Shown one piece after another: positions 34,818 through 46,243 of a stretch of DNA of 64,000 nt (positions within the stretch are counted from its first letter, which is position 1; every line of letters begins with the position of its first letter). Origin of the DNA: Macrothele yani (Eukaryota > Arthropoda > Arachnida > Araneae > Macrothelidae); assembly GCA_039090855.1 (NCBI GenBank), contig CM077005.1:16717921-16781920 (forward strand), read 5' to 3'. The notes under the pieces are model-generated. The model was given only the letters and a program-made list of their open reading frames with translations. It was not told the origin of the DNA and searched no databases. Position numbers and translations under genes: made by a program.

Positions 34818-35969
34818 CAGGGACGTTGCTAGACTTCAAAGTCAGGGTGGGCGGGTATTATTTTTTGATGTGGCAAGTTTCACAGCAACTTCATTTACGA
34901 AACACTGAAAGAAAGAATTTTTAATTATTTTCACTATCGGCTACAAATAAATCTTTGCAATCCCCACCCCTTCTTCTGGAGACACACACACACACGCACG
35001 CAACTGACTAGTTATGTCATTAGCGTAAGATACAAGTGTTGGTAGAATGTATCTTTTAACTTTTTTCTTGCTGTGGATGCATTATCGTAATTGATTTTAA
35101 AATTTGGATTATTTTTGCTTACGATAATAGTACTGTACTTGAACAGTATTTTTAAAGGAAAATGTCATTTCTGGTTATTTAAATCAAATTTTAACGTCGT
35201 GACACCCAGACACAACATTGAACTCCGAACTCCTCCCTAACTTCCTTCCTTCAAGCCAGCGACCTTTCCTAGCACTCCTCTGCGCCAAAGTTGTTGTTGG
35301 CCACGTCCTGCTGCCTTACTGCCTCGAAAAAGGTTTAAGAGTGCTAGTACAGCTTTTTTCTTTCTTTGCGGTTTTAACAACCAACGTGAGCAACTCCTGG
35401 ATGGGCTATAAGCAGTCTCGCGTCCCTAATTTAGGGCCACAGATTCAAGGAAAAGGAGAGAGTTTGTTTCTCATAGCAAACACAACATCCATACCACACC
35501 GGGATTCGAACCCAGACTCATCTTGAAAGAATAGTCAAGAACCAGCGCTTAGACCACTACGCCATCAGGGCGGCATGGTATAGTAGTCTCCGCTTTTTGT
35601 GTTAGAATATCCTACTAAGTAGCACAAACAAACAGCAGAGGAATTAGTAATAACATCCTTCAATGAATTACTATCCACCGTGTCCATTCGCCCCTGGCCA
35701 TACTAAAATGAAAAGGGCTTAAACTAAGGATTTCGAAGAGTGAAGAATAAGTGTTTTTCATGGCACTGTGGATGCTATTTTGATAAGCTTTCTACGCAGA
35801 CATAAACAAAGTGCTTTCTGTGGGAAATGCTTAGGGCTACATGATGAGAAACACATCACTTATTATTACTCGGCAAAGTCCAGATTGTATTTTAAAGTTA
35901 AAAAAATTTTGAAAAATGGCACATTGTGAATTGGGTGGGCGAGGCAAATTTCCTCCTCAAGCATCTCTG
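34818..35969. mobile_element. hAT-like non-autonomous element inside the LINE
   Basis: It begins CAGGGACGTTGCTAGACTTC and ends, inverted, CAGAGATGCTTGAGG. LINE sequence resumes directly on both sides. The target duplication is unclear (CTTTCA is shared by both flanks). No transposase. Confidence 0.5.
35353..35574 (-). mobile_element. tRNA-derived SINE (family A), copy 3
   Basis: T-rich start, GTTTTAACAACCAACGTGAG, body, inverted B box CCGGGATTCGAACCC, and GCCATCAGGGCGGC at the 5' end. It is complete and nested in the 34818-35969 element. Confidence 0.88.
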
Positions 35970-36260
35970 ACTTTCAAAGATGACTTCAACTGCCTCCTGA
36001 TTTTATCATCTAATCTACATTTTCTATCAAACATGATTCCTAAATCTAAATACACAAACTCATTCACCTGGTCTAACTCTGAATCTTTAGACTAATCTTG
36101 CATTTAGCACTAACAGTTCCTCACTCAAAATCCATTTTAACAACTTTGGCTTTTTCCTTATTTATACTTAGTTTGAATTTCATACAAACTTTGAACATTT
36201 GGGACTACATATGCTGAAATTCATTTTTGCTCTGTCCCCAGCATACAGCAACTTGCACAC

Positions 36261-37550
36261 AATGACTTTGTCTTTTTCATGAAAAAAAAAAAAAACTAGC
36301 ACAATAAATCACATAAATTTAGAAAATTGCTGTTGTCATTAGTGATATGTAATAGCAATTTGCAAAATTCATATAATTTTTCTGTTTACTTTTTAATAAA
36401 AATTTGAGGAAGACTTTTCACATCAGGATGCAGTACAGTTCACTTACTGCCCATGTTTTCAGAAAATAACTTTATCATCACATGGACACTGAAATTTCAG
36501 ACAAAACAGCCTAATGAGAAGTTTCTCAAAAATTTTCATGTAAAAAATATTGAGTAAAATACTAAGATTTTGAAATTTACAACTTGTAAAGCTTGTATGT
36601 AGTGTGTGTACATGTGACTGGAACAAAAGTCACTACACTGATATAAGATCTATGCTATATGTGAGTAAATGAAGAGTAACTTGTATATGAAAATGTAACT
36701 CATCCCAGTAGTTCAATAACTTTTTTAACAAACTGGAATGTTATATTCATGTCAAATGCAGATCAGAGACTGGTTCGACTAGCTCTGAAAGAAAGTATTT
36801 TCAGAAAATCTTGTTTCTGAATCTACATTTTATGCATTCAGTCTGATTTTCACCATGCATGCAAAATATGAAAAAATGATTTGAGTCACATGCTGTGATT
36901 TAACAAGGAAGTTTGGTATTTCACCAAAAATAATAAACTATTAACTGCCCCACATGACAAACACTCATTTTAAAGCAGTAATAATACACAAAGTAATGTC
37001 ATTCAAACCATAGTACAATTAACTATTTAACATACAGATTTTATTGAACTTACATATACATGAAGACCAAATATGTACAGAGTTCTATGAAAAGACATCT
37101 TTTCACCTAATACATCTCAAAGCACTGATCTTGCTACTATTCTGCCTACAGTTCCAGTAACTAAGAGCCACGTAGTTAAACTAATAGCACCTATGAAAGA
37201 TAAAGCATGATTGTGCATGAAGACAATTATATCATTTGTAAAACTTATAAAATACATAAAACACAGTAAAGATGATGAACTTATAAAAATTTACATAGTT
37301 CAAGACAGAAAATTTTAGACACATTGCATCAAATAAAAAAAAAACTGAGTGCATGTCTACTAATGGCTCCCCACATTTGTCACTGAGTTCATTCAGTAAA
37401 TAAATAAAAGTGAAAATCCTGGAGAGTTTTCACTTAATTATTTAAATTTGTTCATATTTAACATAAACACAACTTAGGCCTATAGAACTTACAACTTTCT
37501 ATCCATCCCCAAATGCTACATTAAACTGCGAATCGTGAAATTACAGAAGT
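36261..37550. other. No gene recognised
   Basis: AT-rich sequence with scattered A-runs; no exon or transposon match. Confidence 0.5.
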
Positions 37551-37562
37551 TCAGCTTTTGTT

Positions 37563-37916
37563 CAACAAAAGACTTCCGTAGTTCGGTGTAACTAATTTTT
37601 TTTTTTTTTTTTACTAGCCGAGCTTTCACACCTCAACGAAGGGCTTTTTCAAGGCTTTGTACAACTGTTAAGAATAAGTTACATGTAATTATTCTATAGA
37701 AAATGTTACATGTAACTTATTCTATAGAAAATGTTACATGTAACTTATTTTGTTAAGAATAAGTTACATGTAACTTATTCTTATCAGTTGTACGAAGCCT
37801 TGAAAAAGCCTTCCGTTGAGGTGCGAAAGCTCGGCTAGTAAAAAAATAAATAATTAGTTACACCTAACTACGGAAGTCTTTTATTAATAGATATGGGTGT
37901 ATAATATTTTATTATA
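37563..37916. mobile_element. Inverted-repeat element with hammerhead-like motif in each arm
   Basis: The arms (about 37567-37690 and 37765-37882) are inverted copies. The centre holds tandem TTACATGTAACTTATTC units. TCAGCTTTTGTT (37551-37562) recurs at 37917-37929 with one extra T, a likely 12-bp target duplication. About 34 nt (37883-37916) lie outside the right arm only. A SINE starts at about 37921, so the right border is less certain. Confidence 0.75.
37796..37836 (+). ncRNA. Hammerhead-ribozyme-like fold (diverged), with mirror copy at 37616-37656
   Basis: AGCC at 37796 can pair with GGCT at 37833 (stem I). TTGAAAAA follows where CTGANGA is expected. GC-CTTC/GAGG-T-GC forms stem II, then comes GAAA, then GCTC, giving an A-U pair and a C at the cleavage position. 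The minus strand of the left arm repeats the same architecture. The core is not canonical, so it is probably inactive. Confidence 0.4.
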
Positions 37917-37920
37917 TCAG

Positions 37921-38128
37921 CTTTTTGTTGTTGTTTAGGGTTTAACAACCATGATGAGCAACTCTAAGGGTTATAAAGCAGCTGATCGTCCCTAATTTCA
38001 GGCCACTGGTTCCGGAGAAGAGACACAGCCAGTGCTGTAAGACAAACACACCACCCATGCCTCTTTCAGGATTCTAGCCTGGACCCAATCGGATGAATGG
38101 TCAGAAGCAAGCATAACACCAGGGCTAT
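37921..38128 (-). mobile_element. tRNA-derived SINE (family A), copy 4, diverged
   Basis: TTTTTGTTGTTGTTTAGGG, GGGTTTAACAACCATGATGAG and the family body are clear. The B box is eroded (AGGATTCTAGCCTGG) and the tRNA-like end is shortened (ACACCAGGGCTAT). Confidence 0.82.
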
Positions 38129-38431
38129 AGAAACTCAGCTTCCTTAACTCCTAACAAGGCCTGTTTCTTACATTCCCCCCATATTTATCAGGTACAAGCG
38201 TTTGTTTGGAGAGTGGATGTAGCATTTCAGACACTAATGTACTATATAATCTCAATATGTAAAAATAAGTGATTTGATGCTAAATGTTCAAGTGAAATTA
38301 AAATGTTCAAGACATTACATGATATTAGAAGGCAATCTGAATTTATGGAAATTTTTTACATAAAGCATTCATTAGCAAATTTCAGTAGTAAGGTCAAAAC
38401 AACCAACAAAAAAAAAATCAGCTACTTGTTA

Positions 38432-39655
38432 GGAGTATGCAAGAGTTTCTGCCACTCCCACTAGCGGGTGCTGTAGGGGTCTAACTAGCCGCCAACCCGT
38501 GCTGTCAGTTTGTACATGAAGCCAAGCATGGCGGTCGATAAAGATCATTTATGGCACTGTTTGCTATTTATGTTGAATTTAGGAAAAAGTGCGAGTGAAG
38601 CATACGGTTCAATATGTCAGGCATATGGCGAAACGGTTATGGGTGAGTTGACGTCTCGAGAATGGTTTACCAGGTTTAAGAAAGGTGATCTAAGCTTGGA
38701 TGACAAGCCACATGCAGGTAGGCTGCAGGAACTCGCAGACAAGGAGCTGGAATCACTGAGGATGCCACACAATCGACCACGCAACTGGCGATACATTTGA
38801 AAGTGGCTCAATTGTGGTGGTACAGCATCTACAGGCCTTGGGGAAGATCCAGAAGATTGGTAAGTGGGTTCCACATGCTTTAACGGAGCATAATATTGGT
38901 CAACAATTGGGCATCTGCATGTTGTTGCTGAAGAGGTTTTAAGGGAAGAATTTCTTGTGGAAGGTTGTCACAGGGGAAGAAAAATGGGTCTATTGCAACA
39001 ACCCTGTACACAAGCGATCCTGGGTTGACTCAGGCCAGCCATCAACATCCACTGCAAAACAGGATATCCACGGGAAAAAGGTGCTGCTGTGTGTGTGATG
39101 GGATATGCATGGAATGCTATACTTCGAACTGTTTGAACTGGGAGAAACAAATGTTATACTTCGAACTGTTTGAACTGGGAGAAACAATCACAGCACAGCA
39201 ATATAGCGATCAGTTGATGAAACTGAACTCTGTAATCGAGCAAAAACGCCCATGGACAGGCAAAGGATGCAGCCCAGTCATCCTGTTACCAATAATGCCA
39301 GACCACATGTCAGTGCAACCACGAAATCAACCCTTGAACAGTTACACTGGGAGGTTTTACCACACCCGGCTTACTCCCCAGACATTGCACCTTCAAACTT
39401 TTATCTGTTTCGCTCTATGCAACATGCCCTAACCCAACAGTGGTTCACCACAGTTCCAGAGGTGGAAAATTTTGTTGCTGCATTCTTCAGCTGAAAACCC
39501 GAGTCCTTCTATCACAGGGGCATTCAGTTGTTGCCTGAAAAATGACAAAAGGTCATTGATGCTAAAGCCAATATTTTGTTGAATAAACATGTACTGGTTT
39601 GCTGATTGTTCTTGTCTCCTTTCTCCTTAAAACGGCAGAAACTTTTGCATACCCC
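38432..39655 (+). mobile_element. mariner transposon, full-length but dead
   Basis: The ends GGAGTATGCAAGAGTTTCTG and, inverted, GGGGTATGCAAAAGTTTCTG have TA on both sides (38430-38431 and 39656-39657). The transposase starts near 38515, with an N-terminal helix-turn-helix region and FTRFKKGDLSLDDKPHAGR. The catalytic blocks are VTGEEKWVYCN, NNARPHVSATT and PSNFYLFRSMQH, where mariner normally has Asp at the second residue of each DE, DN and SD pair. All three acidic positions have changed (E, N, N). Frameshifts add to this. Confidence 0.9.
39110..39186. repeat. Imperfect tandem duplication of ~37 bp inside the mariner
   Basis: ATACTTCGAACTGTTTGAAC plus GGGAGAAACAA occurs twice, separated by five bases; it duplicates the YFELFELGET codons. 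Confidence 0.88.
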
Positions 39656-39724
39656 TAATATTTCCACCGGGGTTAAAAAGTATGTTACGAAAATTAACAA
39701 ATGGTGCACAAAAAGTTTCTCATT

Positions 39725-41190
39725 GCAGAAGGAAGGTATCAGAGAAAGAGATTTTCAAATTGAACAGTTAAAAGAAGAGATATAGAAGGAAACATGATAA
39801 AACTGTACTCCTTCCAGCGGAAGAATTTTGCATAATGGAAAGTTGAAAATAGGCAAAAAGTATCTTTCATGGCAAAAGAAAAATAACTTTTCAAATACAT
39901 CTCCCAGAAGCAGAGATAAGCAAGAAAAAGGTTTTGACCTTTATGCTCCCTAGTGGGAGAGAAAACTGTGCACTATTTAAAGAGGATCTTCTTATTGTAG
40001 CAAAAATATTATTTGATCCCATCTTTATTGTAGCAAATGGCATACAGTACAAAGAGAAATTTCTCAATAGGGTTTTTACAAGCAGAGATACAGGTGCAAA
40101 TGGAAGTACAGAAACACCACTAGCAATAGAACTGTGAACTACAAACCTCCTCAACATACAAACGCATAGTGTTCCACAAGGTAAATGGTATTTAGTATTA
40201 AAAGAAGTTTTTAAATCGGACAGTTAGAAGTACAGATATTGAGAAAAACAGATTAAATATATGCACCCCTGGTGATGAAATTGGGCATTATTTTGGAAGG
40301 AAATATGCACAGAGTTTTCATAGTCAGTAACATCTGAACAAAAAGAATTTTTTCATTTGGGTTTTTAGTCCAGAAGATATTCCTGTAAACAGAAAAGCAC
40401 AGGTGCACCCTCTAGTGGCACACCTGTGCATTTTTTATTTATTTCGTACCGAAAATACTTTCCAACAAAGAAAGAATTTTTCATATTGGATTCTTAGAAA
40501 CTGATGTCAACAAAAATAATATATATATATATATCTATACACCCCTGGCAGTAAAACTGTGCACTGTTTTAAGCAGGACGTATTCTCAAAAGGTTTTTCA
40601 AGGTGAGTGGTATCGGTCCAAGGAAGAATTTTTGCAATCAAGTTTTCGGAAGCTCAGATTTTGTTGCAAATACATCAGAAGCAGAAATAAACGCTTATGC
40701 CCCCTGATGGATAAACCATTCTTTACCAAAATTAAGAAATTACATGCAAAACATTTCCCATTAGGAGCTGTATTCGATGCAGGAAGAATTTTTCAAATAG
40801 GAATTTTTAGAAGCAGAGATATTGAGAAAAACACAATTTACCTTTACGCCTCCTATGCATTACTTGAAAAATGAGACTGTAACTAAAATAGTCTTCGATA
40901 TAAATGGCATGGAAAGAAAAAATAATTTTCTTTAATTGGATATTTAGAAGCAAATATATGAAATAAGATGTATTTTAAATTCAATAGGATCTGCATTTAC
41001 GCCTTCTAGTGGCGAAGTTTTGCATAAAAAAATCTGGAATACAAGGATCATCATTCTCACATTTCAAGCTTCCCAATGCAAAAAGAATTTTTCAAATCGA
41101 ACTAATAGCCGCATAAATATGGTGTCCATAGATGGACGGTTGGCCGAACAGACAAAGTGATGACATAAGCACGATCCTTTTTTACAAAAG
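39725..41190 (-). repeat. Repeat family R1, copy 3 (longest, uninterrupted)
   Basis: At least nine divergent units at ~145-180-bp spacing, each carrying a form of TTTTTAGAAGCAGAGATATT (near 39910, 40080, 40225, 40375, 40490, 40668, 40812, 40948 and 41105) and a (C/T)CTAGTGG(G/C) block. On the minus strand it starts AAAAAAGGATCGTGCTTATG (41171-41190), matching the starts of copies 1 and 2. No protein is encoded. Confidence 0.75.
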
Positions 41191-41778
41191 ATGTGCTAAT
41201 AATGCAGCTTCAGTACTGCTAACAGACAAGAAAATCAACAGCCCCCTAGCTTTTTGTCGGCAGTGGGGAGGAAAAGTTGCCAGACATAAATTACATCAGT
41301 AGAAAAATCCTCAACTACAAAACATTGTGCAGGGACAAAAAGGCAGGAATGGATACAATTCCAGGACATGTAACAGAATTTTAGGACATTTCCAGGACAA
41401 CACAGAATTCCAGGACTTTTCCAGAATGTATACAAATCATGATAAAGCAACCTTTATCACTCTTCTGAAGGTAGAAAGGGTGGCTGTAAGTGCAGCAGAA
41501 GCTTAGTGATGGATGAAAAGGTCTTCCTGTGGTGGTGGTGTCCTGCATGCTTCAGTTCCAGGCCAATATGAAGTCAAACCTTCTCTTAAAAACTACTGCC
41601 AACAAGGATACATTGTTGCACTGTCAGAGCCCAAATGCTTGCAATATGGCAAGTCAACCAACCCTCCAACCACTTGGAGACCAATAATCTGCCCTCACTC
41701 AAATGCATTCAGCAGACGATATGGTAGACAAATTTTGGTGTCTTGGCATTTCAGAATTTTCCTTGCAGTCAGATATTA

Positions 41779-42670
41779 CAAGGGTTATACCGAAAGTAAT
41801 GCAAAAGTGGGCATAACTTTTTTATTAACTGACAGAAGTCATTCAAATTTCACATGTTAGTAGAGTAACTCTTCCTGTATACAAAGGTACTACTCAACAT
41901 AGTCTCCATTACAAGTGATGAATTTGTGTTATTGTTGAACCCAATATTGAATCCTCTTTGAAAAAAATCAGGTGTGGACTGTTGTGCCCACTTCTTCACA
42001 GTCACTTTCACCTCGTCTGTGTCATCAAATCGTTGTCCCCGGAGACTGTCCTTCACTGGACTGAACAGGTGGAAGTCAGAGAGCACCAGATCTGAGCTAT
42101 ACAGTGGATAGGGGACCGCTGAATAGCCTAATTTGCTGATTGCCTAATTTGTTGCCAAAGACGTGCATGGTCTCACATTGTCATGGTGAATGTGGATCCT
42201 TTTCAGATTCTTTTTCGAAATCTTCCTCCTTATGGCTTCTCTAAGCTTCTTGATGTACCGCTTGCTGGTCACAATATGGCCACACTCCAGAAAATCAAGA
42301 ATGAAACCCCTGTCATTCCCAAAAAATAGTCACCATGACTTTCTGTGCTGATCACTCGCTTTTGAACTTCTTAGGCCTTGGTGAAGAGGAGTGATGCAAT
42401 TCCATGGATTGATTCTTCGTTTATGGATCATAAAGATACGCCCATGTTTTATCCCGTGACCAGATCAGAAAAAAACATGTCTTCATTGGCTTCAAATACT
42501 TCCAGAAGATCACAACAGGCTTCCACCCTTCTCTCCTTCAAATCTGCAATGAAGAAGGGTTACTATAGAGGAAGATTTACTCTACCAACATGTGCAATTT
42601 GAACGACCTCTGTCAGTTTTAAAATAAAAAAGTTATGCCCTCTTTTGCATTACTTTTGGTACAACCCTCA
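41779..42670 (-). mobile_element. mariner-like element, decayed and shortened
   Basis: AGGGTTATACCGAAAGTAAT at the left and its inverse at the right (AGGGTTGTACCAAAAGTAAT) sit next to TA on both sides (41777-41778 and 42671-42672). The minus strand encodes catalytic fragments: HHDNVRPCTSLATN near 42170, and LSDFHLFSPVKDSLRGQRFDD near 42030-42085 carrying the third Asp. The N-terminal half is missing. Confidence 0.85.
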
Positions 42671-43333
42671 TACATTTAAATAATTCTGTAATTGTTGGGC
42701 CACTAGAGACTGCATTCATATAATGCCACGGTAACATTAAAGAAAAACTGCTATGCTCTTTCCACCACTGGAAAAAGAGTATTTTCTGATGAAAATGAAG
42801 TGATTCTAAACTATACAAACTAGCAAAAACGAAATTTTTCATATTGTTACAAGAATTCCTTAAAAATCAGGGGATTAATGAAGTAAAAAAGGAAATCAGG
42901 AAATAGCCATGAAAACTGAGAATCTTCTGGGAGGGAGGTGGACAGCTGGAAGGTATCTATAAATTTTGGTGATTCAAGGGTTTTTGGAAACAGTTGTAAA
43001 TCAATTCATAAAAGACTACATTGTATATCACTTCTTTCAACAACAATTCAAAATTAAAGAAAATCAAAACATACCAGATTCTAATGGATAGGCTAAGATT
43101 GGGCCCAATGGATAAATCCAGTGCTCTGGCAAGGTGACAATTGGCACAAGTCTGTAATTCCAAACTAATGACAGCACTGAAACACCCTACAAAATAAAAT
43201 AATTTAAAAAACAACTAAAGTCCATTTTAAACAACTGATTTAAAATAAATATCAAACACACTGCACACAACACTCTTGTAGGAATTTTTACTGTAGCAAT
43301 GATTTGGAAAAAGAATGTCCTGGATGATTAACA

Positions 43334-44080
43334 TAAGGGTGAGTCAATAATTATCCACAATGCAGTTGCATTTCTGTTTCTGTTCACAACACTGTTGTTT
43401 TCATGTGCTTCACTAGGTGAGGTTATCATCTCATCACTGCTGCCCAGGTTTCAAGTTGCTAGGTCAATTCCATTGTTGCTGCAATGATATTAACCATGGC
43501 CGCTCCACTTTCTATTTGCACCAAAAAAGAGCAGCATTCAGTGATACGTTATTTATGGTCTGAAGGCATATCAGACGCTGAAATCCACCAAAGATTTTCA
43601 GCTCAGTACAGGAGCGGCGTTTTGTCACAACAGTCTCTACAAATGGATTGAAAAGTTCGAGAATGGTTGCACAAGTGTTACGCATGAAGAAAGAGCCAGA
43701 CGGCCATCCACGGCCACAACTGAAGACAAAATTGAACGTATACATGACATTGGTTCTGTCAGACAGACAAGTGACTATTGATGAAGTGGCAAGTCATCTG
43801 CAAATTAATGATGGTTCTACCACCTATTTGGCCAACTCAAAGAGGCCTTAAGGGGGCCATCGATTCACCTTGGACCATGAATTAAAAGAAGTGGTGCATG
43901 CATGGCTCGCTTCTCTGCTGAAAACTTTTTTCCTGAAGGGCATAAAGAAGCTTGAGTAACGACGGAAGAAGTGTACTGAAAAGCAAGGAGACCATGTTGA
44001 AAAATAATAGTATTGTAAATTCCATCTTTATTGAAATCAATTTTATAGCTGCATTGTAGACAATTATTAACTCACCCTTG
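43334..44080 (+). mobile_element. mariner element with internal deletion
   Basis: AAGGGTGAGTCAATAATTAT at the left is mirrored by ATAATTATTAACTCACCCTT-type sequence at the right end. The plus strand encodes the N-terminal half (MAAPLSICTKKEQHSVIRYL near 43497, then ESLQMD, ARRPSTATTEDKIER and VTIDEVASHLQI in shifting frames). It then jumps to the C-terminal FSAENFFPEGHKEA region near 43910. The catalytic part between them is deleted. Confidence 0.85.
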
Positions 44081-44202
44081 TAAATGTTTCAGGAAAAACA
44101 AACTAAGGATGTCCCTGTTACTCACATTCTGCTGCAATCAATACGACTCTTATCATAAATGTTCATAAGAAAAAAGTAGATAAAACTAGAAATAGGATGA
44201 AT

Positions 44203-44849
44203 ATAAATGAGTGATAGGCAATGCACTAACAAACAAATTAAGAAGAAGGTAGTGTAGAACACGCTAAGTTACATACAAAAAGGTTAAGGCAAATATATTT
44301 CAGCCATTACTATGGCCTTCATCAGTGCGACTATGATTGGTTTACGTTGCCAGATTGGAAAGGTAAGTTTTGTAATGGTAACTCCAGGTGACGTGAAGCA
44401 ATGAGGGATTTTCAGATGTAAGGAATGAAAATGGGGAGCTCAGAGTTGCAATTTTTGGAAAATAAAATTTCCAAACTTTCTCTAAACCTCAGAGCATACC
44501 AATTTTGGAAGGGAGCCAACTTTTTGGCTGACACTTCTGCTATTCCATTTTGGTCCGATACTAAAAAGTTGGCTCCCTTCCAAAATCGGTATGCTCTGAG
44601 GTTTAGAGAAAGTTTGGAAATTTTATTTTTCAAAAATTGCAACTCTGAGCTCCCCATTTTCATTCCTTACATCTGGAAATCCCTCACTGCATCACGTCAC
44701 CTGGAGTTACCATTACAAAACTTACCTTTCCAATCTGGCAACGTAAACCAATCGTAGTCGCACTGATGAAGGCCATAGTAATGGCTGAAATATATTTGCC
44801 TTAAACTTTTTTATGCGTAACTTAGCGTGCTCTACACTACCTTCTTCTT
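44203..44849. mobile_element. Long inverted-repeat element with canonical hammerhead-like cores
   Basis: The arms (about 44240-44525 and 44562-44849) are near-perfect inverted copies joined by ~36 bp. AATAGGATGAAT flanks it at 44191-44202 and 44850-44861 (12 bp). About 37 nt (44203-44239) lie outside the left arm only. Open frames in the arms mirror each other and are a by-product of the palindrome. Arms, 12-bp duplication and one-sided tail repeat the design at 312-971 and 37563-37916. Confidence 0.85.
44760..44800 (+). ncRNA. Candidate minimal type I hammerhead ribozyme, mirror copy at 44288-44328
   Basis: CTGATGA (44763-44769) is canonical. A stem II of six pairs with one bulge follows (AGGCCAT, loop AGTA, ATGGCT), then GAAA (44787-44790). 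GCA just before the core can pair with TGC at 44797-44799 as stem I. Stem III would be only about two pairs (A90-T95, T91-A94, loop AT), with U at the cleavage position. Very short stem III is known in hammerheads of Penelope-like elements. Activity is untested. Confidence 0.45.
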
Positions 44850-45425
44850 AATAGGATGAATGCAATGCATTCATATTATAAATAAATGTAGGCTGTAAGA
44901 AGAGCACACTGGTTACATTAAGAGATTTTAGAAACGCAGAAGAGGGAAAAAAATTGGAGGGACAATTGACGAATTTTAGAAACACAGGAGTGATGAAAAA
45001 ATTGGAGTGGTGATTGTTTCCACATGATCCAGACCTAAACTGGGTTTCGAAAAGTGCTTTTGTGTTTCTAAAATTCCTAAGCATTACTAGCTTGCTTTTC
45101 CTACAACCTACAGTACATAAACTTCTGTGAAGCAGAGATTTCTGAGAAGTTCTCCACACAGGCAACCCAATTGACAGCCTTTATAAGATGAAAAATAACA
45201 CATTATCATGTTTCTGTGTCCTTAGGAAATTAAATATTATTTCTACAACATTTGACAATTTGCTTTATTCTTTTTTTAGAATTAGGTTCCTCCCCCAATT
45301 TAAGTCTCTAACATGTTCCCTATCAGCTTTAATCTACTGTACTAACATGATTTCTTGAGAAAAATGGTTAGCAACATGTAACTAAAATAAAAGCTGTAAA
45401 GAAAATAGAAATTCATGCTTAAGTT

Positions 45426-46243
45426 AAGCAAAAAGGATAATGTCACAGGGGAGCTTTCGAATTAGGTCTTCAGTCTTCTGAAGAGATTACTTTAACCAAT
45501 TTGGATGGAAATGACCAGGTTGTTGCCAGATCTTCATTATTTGGTTTCTACAAATAGTTGTCAAATTCGTGAACATTAATCTGGCAACAATTTTCCAGAT
45601 TAATTATGAAAGAAAACTGATTTCCAGATCATAGGAATGATATGCAGAGATTTGAAATTTTAGTGTTATTCAAAGAAATATGAATTTATAAGCTTTCACA
45701 GTAACAAGTGCCTGAAAATGGTGCAATTTACTTTGAATTCTTCCAACAGGGTTCAGCTGAGATATTTTCCAAAGTGAAAGAGGCTAAAACAGTATTATCA
45801 TTTCCCATTTTCACACTTTTTTGGTTTAACATCTTTTTTTTTTTTTTTTTTTTTTTTTTATACCATTCAACCAACAAGATGAAAAAAAATGGGAAATTTC
45901 TAATATGGCTTAGCCTCCTTCACTTTGGAAAACACCTCAGATCAACCCTATTGTGCCATTTTCAGGTTCATATGCACTTCACTTCCATGAAAGCTTAGAA
46001 ATTCATCTTTACTCCAATAACTGCAATTTGGAATATCCACATATTATTCCCATGATCTGGAAATCAGTTTTCTTTCATAATAAATATAATGTTCATGAAT
46101 CTGGCAACTATTTGTAGAAACCAAATGGCAAAGACATGGCAACAACCTAGTCATCCCACTCAAACTCTGGTTGAAGAAGATTAAAGATCTAATTCAAAAG
46201 CTCCCATCTAATTCAAAAGCTCACACATTATCCTTTCATGTAA
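45426..46243. mobile_element. Long inverted-repeat element with T-rich centre
   Basis: The arms (about 45434-45835 and 45866-46236) are inverted copies, with several small indels and a duplicated CTAATTCAAAAGCTC block at 46190-46220. A T-run (~25 bp) marks the centre. CTTAAGTT occurs just outside both ends (45418-45425 and 46244-46251). On the minus strand of the left arm, CTGAAGA (45467-45473) precedes GAAAGCTCC (45450-45458), again hammerhead-like. Confidence 0.8.

Larger units (their letters stand above)
34262..36260 (-). pseudogene. Non-LTR retrotransposon fragment, interrupted
   Basis: The minus strand holds reverse-transcriptase C-terminal sequence in two blocks, 36260-35970 (FKLSINKEKAKVV and a CLIENVD region) and 34810-34351 (GHVKRMSNEVLTKRIYSAQM and LRKSWEDQVRGMP). 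Its 3' end at 34262-34310 has the same GAACAGCTTAGTAATATG-type terminus as the copy at 24296. A TIR element with a nested SINE (34818-35969) splits it. Confidence 0.75.

Noticed and set aside
41330..41430. Several CCAGGAC repeats suggesting a transposon end
   Set aside because: Resembles some hAT termini, but no partner end or duplication was found.
44412..44757. Two long frames on opposite strands with nearly identical products
   Set aside because: They are the two arms of a palindrome read in mirror image, and no domain is recognised.
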